Assembly: GCA_965226855.1 (NCBI GenBank)
Contig: CBDDEE010000019.1
Location: 107,467-171,466 of the forward strand
Reading direction: 5' to 3'
DNA length: 64,000 bases
Source of the DNA: JAUXJB01 sp965226855
GTDB taxonomy: Bacteria; Myxococcota_A; UBA9160; SZUA-336
A program made the position numbers and the translations under genes. How positions within the stretch are numbered: position 1 is the first letter of the stretch; every line of letters starts with the position of its first letter. Shown one piece after another: positions 36,127 to 47,494 of this stretch. The notes beneath the pieces are model-generated. The model was given only the letters and a program-made list of their open reading frames with translations. It did not search any database and was not told the origin of the DNA.

Positions 36127-37371
36127 TCACGAGAAGCGATCGGGCGAGAACGGGCGCAGGTCGATGGCGGGCGGCTCGCCGCTGAGCAGCTGCGCGACCA
36201 GCTCTCCCGTGATCGGACCCTGCGACATGCCCTTCATGCCGTGCCCTGTGGCGAGGACCAGCCCGGTCCTCCCGGCCGGTCGCCCGATGATCGGTAGATC
36301 GTCGGGTGTGAGCGGGCGTAGTCCGCGCCAGATTTCGATCGGCTCGGAAGGGGGCAGGCCGGGCAGGAACACCCGGGCAGCTTGCTCGACGGCACGCACA
36401 CGTCGAGTGTTCACACGCAGGTCCAGTCCCGCGAGCTCGAGCGTGCCGGCGAGGCGTAGCTGATCTCCCATCGGAGTGACCCCCACCTTTGCCTCGCCGA
36501 GCATCACGGGGTGCTCTCCGAACTCGGCGGGGCGCGGGAGGCTGATGCTGTAGCCCTTCGCGGGCTGCACCGGGAGGTGCAGGCGCAGCGGGCGCGCCAG
36601 CGTGGGGCTCCAGGCTCCCGCGGCGAGCACCAGCTCGTCACACCGAAACTCGCCGCGCGTGGTCCAGACGCGGGTTGGACCGCCGCGTTGCGGCTCGATC
36701 TCCAGGACCTCCGCCTCGGTGTGGATCGCAGCACCGAGCCGGCTGGCCTCGCCGGCCAGCCCGCGAACGAAGTCTCCGGGAGTGATGTGGGCGTCGTCGG
36801 GCAAGTAGATGCCGCCGGCCAGGTTCGGGCTGAGCAGCGGCAGTCGCTCCACGAGCTCCTCGCGCGTCAAGCTCTCGCCGCGTCCACCGAGGTCCGTGAG
36901 GATCGGGAGCTCCTGCTGGGCCTCGCGGAGTCCCGCTCGCGTGCGGAAGGCGAGCAGGAGCCCGCGTTGCTGGTAGCCGAAGGCGAGCCCGGGAAGCGAG
37001 GCGAGCTTTGCGTAGCGCTCGTGGCTCGCAAGGCTGAGCTCGCGGCGCAGCCGGGTGGTCTCGAGCATCGTCCGTCTGTCGCAGGCCGCGCGGAAGCGCC
37101 AGAGCCAGCGCGCCAGCTCGAGGCTCGGCCGGGGCTTGATGTAGAAGGGGCTCGCCGAATCCGTGAGCCAATCGAGCGCGTGGCCGATCACGCCCGGCGC
37201 GGGCAGCGGCATACTGTGGCTCGGGAAGATCCAGCCCGCATTGCCGTGCGAGCAGCCGGAGCAGATCTGGCCGCGCTCGACGAGACGGACGTTCACCCCG
37301 CGCTCGGCAAGGGAGTACGCCGTGCAAACACCGATGACGCCTCCCCCCACGACCAGAACGTCCGAGTGCAT
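36127..37371 (-). CDS. dadA: D-amino acid dehydrogenase-like FAD oxidoreductase
   Basis: A 414-residue DAO-family flavoprotein. The N-terminal Rossmann motif is DVLVVGGGVIGVCTAYSLAE, followed by CSHGNAGWIFPSHSMPLPAP, the DadA-type GNAG...P region, PFYIKPRPSLELARWLWRF, and the C-terminal RPLTPDDLPIIGRPAGRTGL with GHGMKGMSQGP contacting FAD. The expected reaction is oxidative deamination of D-amino acids, passing electrons to quinone. ATG 37371 has a GGAGG site. It diverges from a threonine dehydratase-like gene, an arrangement that suggests linked amino acid catabolism. Confidence 0.85.
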   Translation of the reverse strand: MHSDVLVVGGGVIGVCTAYSLAERGVNVRLVERGQICSGCSHGNAGWIFPSHSMPLPAPGVIGHALDWLTDSASPFYIKPRPSLELARWLWRFRAACDRRTMLETTRLRRELSLASHERYAKLASLPGLAFGYQQRGLLLAFRTRAGLREAQQELPILTDLGGRGESLTREELVERLPLLSPNLAGGIYLPDDAHITPGDFVRGLAGEASRLGAAIHTEAEVLEIEPQRGGPTRVWTTRGEFRCDELVLAAGAWSPTLARPLRLHLPVQPAKGYSISLPRPAEFGEHPVMLGEAKVGVTPMGDQLRLAGTLELAGLDLRVNTRRVRAVEQAARVFLPGLPPSEPIEIWRGLRPLTPDDLPIIGRPAGRTGLVLATGHGMKGMSQGPITGELVAQLLSGEPPAIDLRPFSPDRFS

Positions 37372-38413
37372 GGGTGCCTCCGGTCGGGATCGTATCACCG
37401 GCCACTGGAAGCGGCCAGGTGACCTTGGTCGCTATTGTGTGTACGCTGGTCTGTAGCCGTGGAAGGACCGAGCTACGACGACGTGCTGCGGGCGCGCGAG
37501 ATCGTGACGCGTTACTTGCCGCGGACGCCGGTGTTCTCGTATCCCGCGCTTTCCGAACGGTTGGGGTGCGAGCTCTTCATCAAGCACGAGAACCACCAGC
37601 CGGTGGGCGCGTTCAAGGTGCGCGGAGGCGTCAACCTGCTCGCGTCGCTGTCGCCGGAAGAACGCGCCTGCGGCGTCATCTCGGCGACCCGCGGCAACCA
37701 CGGTCTTTCGCTCGCGTATGCCGCGCGGCTGTTCGATACGCGGGCTGTCCTCGTGGTTCCGCACGGCAACAATCCCGAGAAGAATGAGGCGATGCGCGCC
37801 TGGGGCGCGGAGCTGATCGAGCACGGCGCGGACTTCGATGAAGCCCGTGAGCGCGTGGAGGAGCTCGCCCGGACGCAGGGCCTGCGCTACGTGCATTCCG
37901 CGAACGAGCCGCTGCTGATCGCCGGGGTCGGCACCTGCGCGCTCGAGCTCTTCGAGGACGTCCCCGGTCTCGATACCGTGATCGTTCCCGTCGGGCTCGG
38001 CTCCGGCATCTGCGGTACGTGCCTGGTACGCGGGGAGCTGAGCCCCAAGACCCGAGTGATCGGCGTCCAGGCGGAGCGCGCCGCCTCGGTCTACCTCTCG
38101 TGGCAGCAGAAGCGCATCGTCACCACCGACTCAGCCGACACGATTGCAGACGGCCTCGCCACCCGCGTCCCCGCGAAAATGACGCTCGAGCTGATCTGGC
38201 GCGAGGTCGACGACTTCGTCACGGTCAGCGAGGAAGGGCTGGCCCGCGCGATTCGCGAGCTCTTGCGCTACACGCACAACCTGGCGGAGGCTGCTGGAGC
38301 GGCGGGCCTGGCCGCCCTCGACAAGCTCCGGGAGCAGGTTCAGGGCGCCCGCGTGGCGATGATCTTGACGGGTGGGAACATCGACGCGGAGACCCTGCGG
38401 AGGGTGCTCGCTC

Positions 38414-39829
<1,416 letters not shown>

Positions 39830-39915
39830 GGCGTCTTCCTATAACTGTCGGGACTGCTTTCGGAAGCTCCAGCGCAAGATAGCGCGCGCCGCCGCGACAC
39901 TCCCATGCTCCGTCC

Positions 39916-41523
39916 CTAGGTTCGCCTCCAGTCGAACTTGGGTCGTCGCGGCTGGCCGAAGCTCGCGAGGGCGCCCTCGGGACCCGTGGCGTTGGGGCGC
40001 TGGAAGATCCAGTTCTGCCAGGCCGAGAGACGTCCGAAGATCTTCGTCTCCAGCGTTTCCGGACCGGGGAGACGTAGGTTCGCCTCGAGGCCGGTCAGCG
40101 CGTCCGGAGAGAAGCTGGCGCGCTCCTCGATCGCCACGCGTACCTCGTCAGCGTAGTCGATGTCGTCCAGCGCCACCGACACCAGCCCGAGCTCGAGCGC
40201 CCGGGCCGCGTCGATCGATCCGGTGGCGGCCAGGGCCCTTTCGCGGGCTTTCGGGTCGCCGTGGAAGCGAGTCTCGAGGCGTGTCTTGCCGTTCGCCATC
40301 GGATACGCACCTCTGTTTGCCGGGCTGAGCTCGATCGTCACGCCGTCGCCGTCGAGCATGTAGCTGCGATCGGCCAGCAGCGCGAGCTCGAAGAAGGTCC
40401 CGACGAAACATGAGCCGGGCTCGATTAACGCAAAGCCGCTGCGCGCCGAGTTCTCGACTCGTTTCAGGACTCGCGCCAGCAGCGCGCGTGTCTCGCCTGC
40501 GAGCCAGTCGTCCCCGATGAGGGCGGCGTCGAGCGCCCGTGCGTCGGTGGCGTCGCCCTCCGTACACAGCAGCCATATGCCGAGCTCGGGATGGTGGAAG
40601 CGCAAGCGCAAACAGGCGTCGTCGAGCTCGCGGGCGAGGCGTACGGCTCTCGCGAGCGTTTGGCCGCCGGTGGCTCCGGGCACTCGGACGCGGATCCGCG
40701 CTGTACGGCGCTCCAGGTCGAGTTCGACGCTGACGTGTGTATACCGGAGTGTGGCTTCCTCGAGCTCTGGCTCGATCGGTTCCAGGGCGATGCCGTCATC
40801 GCTGCGTGCTGGGCCCGCCGCGGTGACGACGCGCGAGATCTCCTCCGCGAGCAACGCGTCGAACTCGCTCGGCGGTGCGATCGCGTCCACCAGGTTCCAC
40901 TCCAGCGCCCGCGGCGCGCGCACACCCTCCTCGAGCGTGCAGAACAGGTCCGCGATGTCACGGCGCACGCCCCGTTTGTCGACCAGGCGGGTGAGGCCCC
41001 CCGTGCCGGGCAGCACGCCGAGAAGGGGCAGCTCCGGAAAACTCACGGCCGAGCGACGATCGTCCACGAGCAGGATGCGCTCGCACGCGAGCGCGAGCTC
41101 GTAGCCCCCACCGCTCGCGGTGCCGCGCAGCGCGGCGAGATACGTCTGGCCCGCCGCGGTCGCGTCTTCGAGCGCAAGACGGGTCTCGTTCGTCAGCTTG
41201 CAGAAGTTGACCTTCAGGGGGTGCGAGAAGCCCGCCAGCGTGGCGATGTTCGCGCCAGCGCAGAAGATGTCGGGGAGAGCGCTCTCGATGACTACGCAAG
41301 CCACCTCGGGGTGCTCGAAGCGCAGCCGACGCACGGCGTCGCGGAGCTCGACGTCGACGCCCAGGTCGTAGCTGTTCAGCTTGAGGAGGGCCTCGTCCAT
41401 CAGGGCCCCTGCCTCGTCCACCGCGAGGGCCAGGCGAGCGACGCGCCCGTCGACCGACAGTCGCCAGTGGCGGTACCGCTCGGGCGATGTGTCGAAGCTG
41501 GCGGGGGCGCCAGGGTCTGTCAC
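39916..41523 (-). CDS. boxC: 2,3-Epoxybenzoyl-CoA dihydrolase
   Basis: A 535-residue, duplicated crotonase-fold enzyme that opens the epoxide ring to 3,4-dehydroadipyl-CoA semialdehyde and formate. The first crotonase unit has SALPDIFCAGANIATLAGFS and LAALRGTASGGGYELALACE, the oxyanion region. The second covers the C-terminal half with ELSPANRGAYPMANGKTRLE, and the end reads LSAWQNWIFQRPNATGPEGA, highly typical of BoxC. The length equals the family. The start is GTG 41523, overlapping the bclA stop by 4 bases. Released formate could be used by the formate-tetrahydrofolate ligase elsewhere in the window (inference). Confidence 0.94.
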   Translation of the reverse strand: MTDPGAPASFDTSPERYRHWRLSVDGRVARLALAVDEAGALMDEALLKLNSYDLGVDVELRDAVRRLRFEHPEVACVVIESALPDIFCAGANIATLAGFSHPLKVNFCKLTNETRLALEDATAAGQTYLAALRGTASGGGYELALACERILLVDDRRSAVSFPELPLLGVLPGTGGLTRLVDKRGVRRDIADLFCTLEEGVRAPRALEWNLVDAIAPPSEFDALLAEEISRVVTAAGPARSDDGIALEPIEPELEEATLRYTHVSVELDLERRTARIRVRVPGATGGQTLARAVRLARELDDACLRLRFHHPELGIWLLCTEGDATDARALDAALIGDDWLAGETRALLARVLKRVENSARSGFALIEPGSCFVGTFFELALLADRSYMLDGDGVTIELSPANRGAYPMANGKTRLETRFHGDPKARERALAATGSIDAARALELGLVSVALDDIDYADEVRVAIEERASFSPDALTGLEANLRLPGPETLETKIFGRLSAWQNWIFQRPNATGPEGALASFGQPRRPKFDWRRT

Positions 41524-43049
41524 GTGGAATCCTTTCGCAAAAGGAAGCGCTGGATCTTTCCCGTCGCCGTCTTCGGGAGCGCGTCGACGAACTCGATCCA
41601 GCGCGGATACTTGTGCGGTGCGATGCGGGACTTGACGAAAGCCTGGAGCTCCGCGGCGACGGCGTCGCTCCCGGCGGCGTCGTTCAGCACCACGTAGGCC
41701 TTCGGCTTGAGCAGGCCGTACTCGTCAGCCTGTCCGACTACGGCCGCCTCGACCACACGGGGGTGCGCGATGAGCGTCGCCTCGACCTCGATCGGCGACA
41801 CGAACTGACCGCTGACCTTGAGCAGGTCGTCGCCTCGTCCCATGTAGTGGTAGAAGCCGTCCTCGTCCTGCCGGTAGCTGTCCCCGGTTCGAAGCCAGCC
41901 ACCGGGGAGCATGGTACGAGCCGTCTCCTTGGGCCGATTGTGGTAGGTGCGCGCCGCGCTCGCTCCGTTGACGAGCAGAGTGCCGACGTCGCCCTGCGGG
42001 ACGTCCGCGCCCGCTTCGTCCACGATCCGCAGCTCCATCCCCGGAACAGCGATGCCGCTCGAGCCCGGCCGCACCGCTCCCGGTCGGTTGGAGATGAAGC
42101 CGTGGAGCATCTCCGTGGTCCCGAGCGTGTCGATGATCTCTACACCAAAGCGTTCCAGCCAGCGCTCGTAAAGGGGTGCTGCGAGGGCTTCGCCAGCCGA
42201 GACGCACAGGCGCAGCGGTCCGAACGACTCGGGCAGAGCCGGGTGGGCGAGTAACGCGGCAAACAGTGTGGGTACGCCGAAGAACACCGTGGGCTGTTCG
42301 TTCTTGAGCAGCGCGAAGATGGACTCCGGCGTGGGGCGCTCCGGGTCGAGCACGGTCTGCGCGCCGAGGAAGAGCGGGAAGGTCAGCGCGTTGCCGAGCC
42401 CGAACGCGAAGAACAGCTTTGGCGCGGAGAAGATCCGATCGGCCGAACCGATCCCGAGAACGTCGCTTGCGAAGGCCTGCGCGGTCACGGGCAGGTCGAT
42501 GTGGCGATGAATCACGCCCTTGGGCTCGCCGGTTGTGCCCGAGGTGTAGAGCCAGAACGCGGGGTCCACAGCCCGGCTCTCCGCGGGCGCCGGGTCGGCG
42601 TGCCCGGGCTCCATTCCCTCGATCTCCCAGCCGTTGGCGCGCCAGAGCTCCACACCGCGCGGGTACAGGTCGACCTTGCGTGCGGCCTCCGGCAGCGCTG
42701 CGTCTAGCACGACAGCACGTACCTCGGCGTCGGCCGCGATGAAGGCCAGGTCCTTCGGCGGCAGGAGTGTCGAGACCGGGATCGGAAGGAACCCGCCACG
42801 CATCGCCCCGAGAAACGTCGCGTGGAACGCGGGCGTATCGCGAAGCGAGAGCAGCACACGATCCCCCACGAGCAGCCCGGCCGCTTCGAGTCCTCGCTGT
42901 ACTCCGAGCGCTCGGGCGACCAGTTCATCGCCGCTACAGTCGCGGGCTTCGCAGCGCAGGAGCCGGCTCGCGCCAGAAGCCGCAGCCCGTTCCAGCAGCG
43001 CCGCGCCCGCGTTGTACTGTGCTTCCTCGGCTGGGATCAGCGAACGCAT
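41520..43049 (-). CDS. bclA: Benzoate-CoA ligase family protein
   Basis: A 509-residue AMP-forming acyl-CoA synthetase. The P-loop-like motif A is FWLYTSGTTGEPKGVIHRHI, motif with adenine contact DTLGTTEMLHGFISNRPGAV, the GWLRTGDSYRQDEDGFYHYM hinge region, and the C-terminal lysine in LPKTATGKIQRFLLRK. Overall similarity to benzoate/4-hydroxybenzoate-CoA ligases fits its place as first gene of the box cluster. ATG 43049 is chosen, with a TAGAAT -10-like box at 43060-43065 that would give a very short leader; an upstream in-frame ATG at 43088 is possible. Benzoate versus 4-hydroxybenzoate preference cannot be read. Confidence 0.9.
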   Translation of the reverse strand: MRSLIPAEEAQYNAGAALLERAAASGASRLLRCEARDCSGDELVARALGVQRGLEAAGLLVGDRVLLSLRDTPAFHATFLGAMRGGFLPIPVSTLLPPKDLAFIAADAEVRAVVLDAALPEAARKVDLYPRGVELWRANGWEIEGMEPGHADPAPAESRAVDPAFWLYTSGTTGEPKGVIHRHIDLPVTAQAFASDVLGIGSADRIFSAPKLFFAFGLGNALTFPLFLGAQTVLDPERPTPESIFALLKNEQPTVFFGVPTLFAALLAHPALPESFGPLRLCVSAGEALAAPLYERWLERFGVEIIDTLGTTEMLHGFISNRPGAVRPGSSGIAVPGMELRIVDEAGADVPQGDVGTLLVNGASAARTYHNRPKETARTMLPGGWLRTGDSYRQDEDGFYHYMGRGDDLLKVSGQFVSPIEVEATLIAHPRVVEAAVVGQADEYGLLKPKAYVVLNDAAGSDAVAAELQAFVKSRIAPHKYPRWIEFVDALPKTATGKIQRFLLRKDST

Positions 43050-43155
43050 CGGCGGGCCGATTCTACCTGTCGTCCGGACATCCCGCACCCGGGGCGGTCA
43101 GATGAGCCCGTGCTACCATCCCTGCCTGCGTTTCCGTCCGCGGAGGGCGACTGGG

Positions 43156-43698
43156 TTGGGTGCCAAGACGATCGCGACGTTGCGGATCAACGGCGAGGAG
43201 CGAACGTTGGCGTTCCCCACCCACCATACGTTGCTCGAGGTGCTGCGCGAAGAGTGCGGACTGACCGGTACCAAGCACGGCTGCGAGCTTGGCGAGTGTG
43301 GCGCATGCGCGGTGCTCCTGGACGGAAAGAGCGTGTTCTCTTGTCTCGTGCTGACGGCTGAGCTCGACGGACGCTCCGTCGAGACCGTGGAGGGCCTCCA
43401 GAACGGGGCCGAGCTGCATCCGTTGCAAGCCGCGTTCGCCGATCTCGGCGCCGCACAGTGTGGTTACTGCACGCCCGGGATATTGATGACCGCAAAGGCC
43501 CTGCTCGATGCGAACGCGTCTCCGACCGAGGCCGAGATCAGCGAAGCTCTTGGCGGAAATCTGTGTCGCTGTACGGGCTACGGGCGGATCGTTCAGGCAG
43601 TGGAGTGGGCGGGAGCGAGGTTGCGGGGTGAGTCGAAGGAGCCGCCAAGGGAGGCCTTCTTCGGGTCTCCTGCACCTCCAGAGCGGCCGCATGGCTGA
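43156..43698 (+). CDS. hcrC: 4-Hydroxybenzoyl-CoA reductase-type [2Fe-2S] subunit
   Basis: A 180-residue small subunit of the xanthine oxidase family. The plant-type [2Fe-2S] ligands are in TKHGCELGECGACAVLLDGK and the following SC. The second cluster is in AAQCGYCTPGILM with LGGNLCRCTGYGRI. TTG 43156 is chosen because a GGAGGG site lies 9 bases before it and the beta-grasp domain follows at once. It overlaps the large subunit by 8 bases. It passes electrons between the FAD subunit and molybdenum centre. The hcr assignment rests on the partner FAD subunit at 46203. Confidence 0.9.
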   Translation: MGAKTIATLRINGEERTLAFPTHHTLLEVLREECGLTGTKHGCELGECGACAVLLDGKSVFSCLVLTAELDGRSVETVEGLQNGAELHPLQAAFADLGAAQCGYCTPGILMTAKALLDANASPTEAEISEALGGNLCRCTGYGRIVQAVEWAGARLRGESKEPPREAFFGSPAPPERPHG

Positions 43699-46225
43699 CC
43701 GCCCGGATACCGCTCGTGATGGCGCTGGCCGAAGCGTAATCGGGACCCCGTTTCGCCGGATCGACGCGCGCGCCAAGGTCACCGGCGAGACCCGCTATGC
43801 CGACGACCTGATCTTTCCCCGCATGGTGCATGCGTGCCTGACGCGAAGCACGGTGCCGCACGCGCGGATCCTGTCCGTCGATTGTGCGAGGGCCGAGGCC
43901 ATGCCCGGCGTACTGACGGTGATCACCGGAAAGGACCTGCCCAATCGCTACGGCATCATGCCCGTCTCGCGAGACGAGACCGCACTCGCAGTCGATCGGG
44001 TCCGCCACGTTGGCGAGCCCGTGGCAGCGGTGGCGGCGCTCATCGAAGACCAGGCGCAGGCGGCAGCCCTTGCAGTAGACGTCGAGTACGAGGCCCTCAC
44101 CACGATCTCGAGCGTGGAGGAGGCGCTCGCGACTCCTGAGCCTCGCATCCAGGAGTACGGGGTTGAGGGCAACATTCACCGTTCCGCCTCGCTCTGTTTT
44201 GGCGACGTGGAGGCGGGCTTCGACGAGGCCGATCTGATCCTGGAAGATCTGTTCTTTTACGACGGCAGCACGCACCTACCCCTCGAGCAGCACGCGGCCG
44301 TCGCACTGCCGGACGGAGACGACCGCGTCACCGTCTACGCCTCTACGCAGGTTCCGCACTACGTCCACATCGCCCTGGCGGCGGTGCTCGACCTCCCACC
44401 TGCGCGGATCCGCGTGATCGCCTGTCCCTCGGGCGGCGGCTTCGGAGGGAAGACCGATCCCTTTGCGCACGAGATCGTCGTCGCGAAGCTTGCGCTCGAT
44501 CTGGGTCGCCCGGTCAAGTGCGCGCTCAACCGCGAAGAGGTTTTCTACTGCCATCGGGGACGGCATCCGGTCCAGATGCGTCTCAAGACGGGCTTTCGCG
44601 GCGACGGCTCGATGACGGGCCAGCATCTGGAGTCCGCTCTTGATGGCGGAGCCTACGGCAGCTACGGCGCTGCCAGCCTGCTGTACACCGGAGCGTTGCA
44701 GACGGTAACGTACGAGCTGCCGCGCTACCGTTTCGATGGGGTTCGCGTGTTCACAAACAAGCCCCCGTGCGGTCCCAAGCGCGGTCACGGCACTCCGCAG
44801 CCGCGCTTTGCGCTGGAGGTTCAGCTCGACAAGGCCGCGGAGCGGCTCGGCATCGATCCCGCGGACCTACGCCTGCAAAACCTGGTGAGCTCCGACTCGG
44901 TGACGGCGAACTGGCTGCAGCTTGGAACGGTCGGATTGGGCCGCGCCATCGAGGCAGTCGTGGCGGGTAGCGGCTGGCGAGAGCGCTACGCCAAGCTGCC
45001 GGAAGGACGGGGCCTGGGTCTGGCCTGCAGCTCCTATCTGACAGGAGCGGGACTTCCCATCAACTGGAACCACATGCCGCAGTCGGGGGCGGTCGTACAG
45101 CTCGATCGCAGCGGGAGCGTCGCCGTTCTGTGCGGACAGACCGAGATCGGGCAGGGTAGCGACAGCGTGATGGCTGCGATCGCCGCCGAGGTGCTGGGCG
45201 TCGAGCTTGCAGACGTTCGGGTCTTCGGCGCGGACACGGGGCTGACGCCGGTCGACCTCGGTAGCTACTCGTCGCGCGTGACGCTCATGGCGGGGAACGC
45301 CGTTCTCGAGGCCGCGGAGCGCGCACGCGAGCAGTTGGCCCTGGCCGTCGCCGAGGAGCTGGAGGTTCCTGCGCAGCGCCTGGTCTTCGCTGCCGGGCGT
45401 GTCTTCGATAGCGCGGACCCAGAGAGGAGCATGAGCTTCGCAGATGCGGTCGTCGAGGCGGAGACGCGCTACGGCACGCTGGCAACGCCGGGCTCCTACA
45501 CGCCTCCTCGCGCGCCCGGACGCTATCGCGGCTCCGGCGTCGGGCCCTCACCGACCTACTCGTACTCTGCTGCTGTGATCGAGGTCGAGGTCGAACCCGC
45601 CACGGGTCAATACCGAGTCGACCACGTTTGGATCGCTCACGACGTCGGCACGGCCATCAACCCCGTGCTGGTGCTGGGACAGATCGAGGGCAGCGTGTAC
45701 ATGGGACTCGGAGAGGCCGTGATGGAAGAGCAGGTCTTTCGGCGCCTGACGCCGCGCCTGTCGAACGCGCTCGTGCACCGGCATCCGACGATGCTCGAGT
45801 ACAAGAGCCCCACCTTCCACGAGATGCCTAGAGTAACGAGCTACATCATCGAGGATCCGGACCCCAAGGGGCCGTACGGCGCGAAGGAGGCGGGGCAGGG
45901 ACCGTTGCTCCCCGTCATGCCGGCCGTCGCCAACGCGATCTTCGACGCGGTCGGCGTCCGCATCGACCAGGTACCGATACACCCGCACATGATTGCGAAG
46001 GCGCTCGCTGCAAAGGCGCTGGGCAAGCCGGCGCGCTTCGGCCCGATCGCGTTCCCCGAGTTCGACGCGGGTCCCCCGCTGTTCATCCCAACACCGCAGG
46101 AGGGCGGAGACGGACGCAGCCTGGACGATCCCCGCAGCGTGGGTGCCCTCCGTACAGACGGGACCATGAGCAGCCGAGCTGAGGCTCTGGCGAGGAGGAA
46201 GCTTGCTTCGTCTGCCAGAGTTTGA
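43691..46225 (+). CDS. hcrA: 4-Hydroxybenzoyl-CoA reductase-type molybdopterin subunit
   Basis: An 844-residue large subunit of the xanthine oxidase/4-hydroxybenzoyl-CoA reductase family. The N-terminal domain has RIDARAKVTGETRYADDL. The Mo-cofactor domains carry CPSGGGFGGKTDPFAHEIV, KPPCGPKRGHGTPQPRFALE, LCGQTEIGQGSDSVMAAIAA and, near the end, YGAKEAGQGPLLPVMPAVAN, where the active-site glutamate resides. It is longer than typical HcrA (about 770) through a C-terminal tail of about 70 residues. Expected reaction: reductive removal of the para hydroxyl of 4-hydroxybenzoyl-CoA. ATG 43691 overlaps hcrC; its end overlaps hcrB by 23 bases. Confidence 0.88.
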   Translation: MADRPDTARDGAGRSVIGTPFRRIDARAKVTGETRYADDLIFPRMVHACLTRSTVPHARILSVDCARAEAMPGVLTVITGKDLPNRYGIMPVSRDETALAVDRVRHVGEPVAAVAALIEDQAQAAALAVDVEYEALTTISSVEEALATPEPRIQEYGVEGNIHRSASLCFGDVEAGFDEADLILEDLFFYDGSTHLPLEQHAAVALPDGDDRVTVYASTQVPHYVHIALAAVLDLPPARIRVIACPSGGGFGGKTDPFAHEIVVAKLALDLGRPVKCALNREEVFYCHRGRHPVQMRLKTGFRGDGSMTGQHLESALDGGAYGSYGAASLLYTGALQTVTYELPRYRFDGVRVFTNKPPCGPKRGHGTPQPRFALEVQLDKAAERLGIDPADLRLQNLVSSDSVTANWLQLGTVGLGRAIEAVVAGSGWRERYAKLPEGRGLGLACSSYLTGAGLPINWNHMPQSGAVVQLDRSGSVAVLCGQTEIGQGSDSVMAAIAAEVLGVELADVRVFGADTGLTPVDLGSYSSRVTLMAGNAVLEAAERAREQLALAVAEELEVPAQRLVFAAGRVFDSADPERSMSFADAVVEAETRYGTLATPGSYTPPRAPGRYRGSGVGPSPTYSYSAAVIEVEVEPATGQYRVDHVWIAHDVGTAINPVLVLGQIEGSVYMGLGEAVMEEQVFRRLTPRLSNALVHRHPTMLEYKSPTFHEMPRVTSYIIEDPDPKGPYGAKEAGQGPLLPVMPAVANAIFDAVGVRIDQVPIHPHMIAKALAAKALGKPARFGPIAFPEFDAGPPLFIPTPQEGGDGRSLDDPRSVGALRTDGTMSSRAEALARRKLASSARV

Positions 46226-47234
46226 GCTGCGGCTGCCGGGCAGTGCCGTGGAGGCCGCGAAGATTCTCGGAGGCGAGGGTCCCGAGACGCTGCTGGTGGC
46301 CGGCGGGACGGATCTCTGGCCGAACCTGAAGCGAGGCCTGCATCCACCGCGCTGCGTTGTCAGCCTGATGGCGATTCCCGAGCTTCGCGGCGTGCGGAAC
46401 GGCACGGGCCACGAGGAGCTGCGTGTGGGCGCGACCTCGTTACTCAACGAGGTGCTCGACAGCTCGCTCGTGACCGACCACTACCCGGCGCTCGCGCGCG
46501 CGGTGGCCAGCATCTCCTCGCCGCCGCTGCGCAACATGGGCACGCTCGGTGGGAACCTCTGCGTCGACACGCGCTGCACCTACTACAACCAGAGCGAGAG
46601 CTGGCGCCGTTCCGTGGACTACTGCATGAAAGAGGACGGCACTGTGTGCTGGGTCGCGCCTCGCTCGCCCCGCTGCTGGGCCCACTCCGCGAGTGATGCC
46701 GCCCCCATCCTCTGCGCTCTCGGCGCCCGCGTGCGGTTGATCTCAGCAGAGGGAGAGCGAACCATCCCGGTAACAGACCTGTTCCGGGACGATGGAATCG
46801 ACTACCTGAGCAAGCGGCCTGACGAGATCATCAGCGATATTCTCGTGCCGACCGAAGCCGACAGCTCACGGTGTTGCTCGGCCTTTTGGAAGCTGCGCCG
46901 TCGGGGCGCCATCGACTTTGCCGTTCTCTCCGTTGCTGTAGCTCTCTGGACCGATCGCGGGGGCAACGTGGAACGAGCCAGGATTTTCCTTGGAGCGGTC
47001 GCATCTCGGCCCGTCTCGGCCAGCGATGCAGAACGTTCACTGGAGGGCGAACTCCTGACCGAGGGGGGCATCGCGACCGCCGCGCGTCTGGCCCGCCGAG
47101 TCGCGACCCCTCTCGACAACACGGATTTCCAGGCATCCTGGCGAGGCAAGATGGTGGAACTCTACACGGAGGCAGCGCTGCGCGAGGCCGCCGGACTGGA
47201 CCCCGGCCTCAGCCTGGGCTTCGCCCACGCCTAG
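46203..47234 (+). CDS. hcrB: 4-Hydroxybenzoyl-CoA reductase-type FAD subunit with extra [4Fe-4S] loop
   Basis: A 343-residue FAD-binding subunit of the CO dehydrogenase/xanthine oxidase middle-subunit family. FAD motifs are LLVAGGTDLWPNLKRG and RNMGTLGGNLCVDTRCTYY. Directly after lies an insert with four cysteines: NLCVDTRC, VDYCMKEDGTVCWVAP and RCWAHSASDAAP. This insert is the hallmark of the HcrB/HbaD subunit, which binds an extra [4Fe-4S] cluster for low-potential electron input and is absent from ordinary xanthine or CO dehydrogenases. The start is TTG 46203 after GAGGAGGAA. It overlaps hcrA and completes the C-A-B order. Confidence 0.9.
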   Translation: MLRLPEFELRLPGSAVEAAKILGGEGPETLLVAGGTDLWPNLKRGLHPPRCVVSLMAIPELRGVRNGTGHEELRVGATSLLNEVLDSSLVTDHYPALARAVASISSPPLRNMGTLGGNLCVDTRCTYYNQSESWRRSVDYCMKEDGTVCWVAPRSPRCWAHSASDAAPILCALGARVRLISAEGERTIPVTDLFRDDGIDYLSKRPDEIISDILVPTEADSSRCCSAFWKLRRRGAIDFAVLSVAVALWTDRGGNVERARIFLGAVASRPVSASDAERSLEGELLTEGGIATAARLARRVATPLDNTDFQASWRGKMVELYTEAALREAAGLDPGLSLGFAHA

Positions 47235-47368
47235 GACGTTTGGTTAGCAAGGGGGGGAGCGATGCCCTCGGCGGAGACGTCAGCCGTGCAAGGGACAATC
47301 GTATGGGCTGTGAGCAGAGATCTGAGTCTCTCGAGTTGTACCCCTTGGGCAAGAAAGGCCTCCGGAGT

Positions 47369-47432
47369 CTCGCTTCGCGAGGGTAGGACGCCTTCGCGCC
47401 CGAGGCTCGGGCTCGGGCTCGGGCTCGGGCTC
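47369..47432. repeat. Hairpin and GCTCGG hexamer tandem repeat in the hcrB/nitrile hydratase convergent gap
   Basis: The 260-base gap 47235-47494 holds no gene I can support. It contains a 5-bp stem hairpin CTCGC-TTC-GCGAG at 47369-47381 and a GCTCGG hexamer repeated about 4.7 times at 47405-47432. As both flanking operons end here, the hairpin may act in termination, though no T-run follows in either direction. Confidence 0.5.
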
Positions 47433-47494
47433 TGAGATCAAAGATCAAGGGAGAACAGAAGCGGAAGAGGATGTTTGGTGGCCGACGGGACGAC

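Noticed and set aside
40591..41697. 368-codon plus-strand frame opposite boxC
   Set aside because: Antisense shadow of the boxC coding sequence with no domain of its own.
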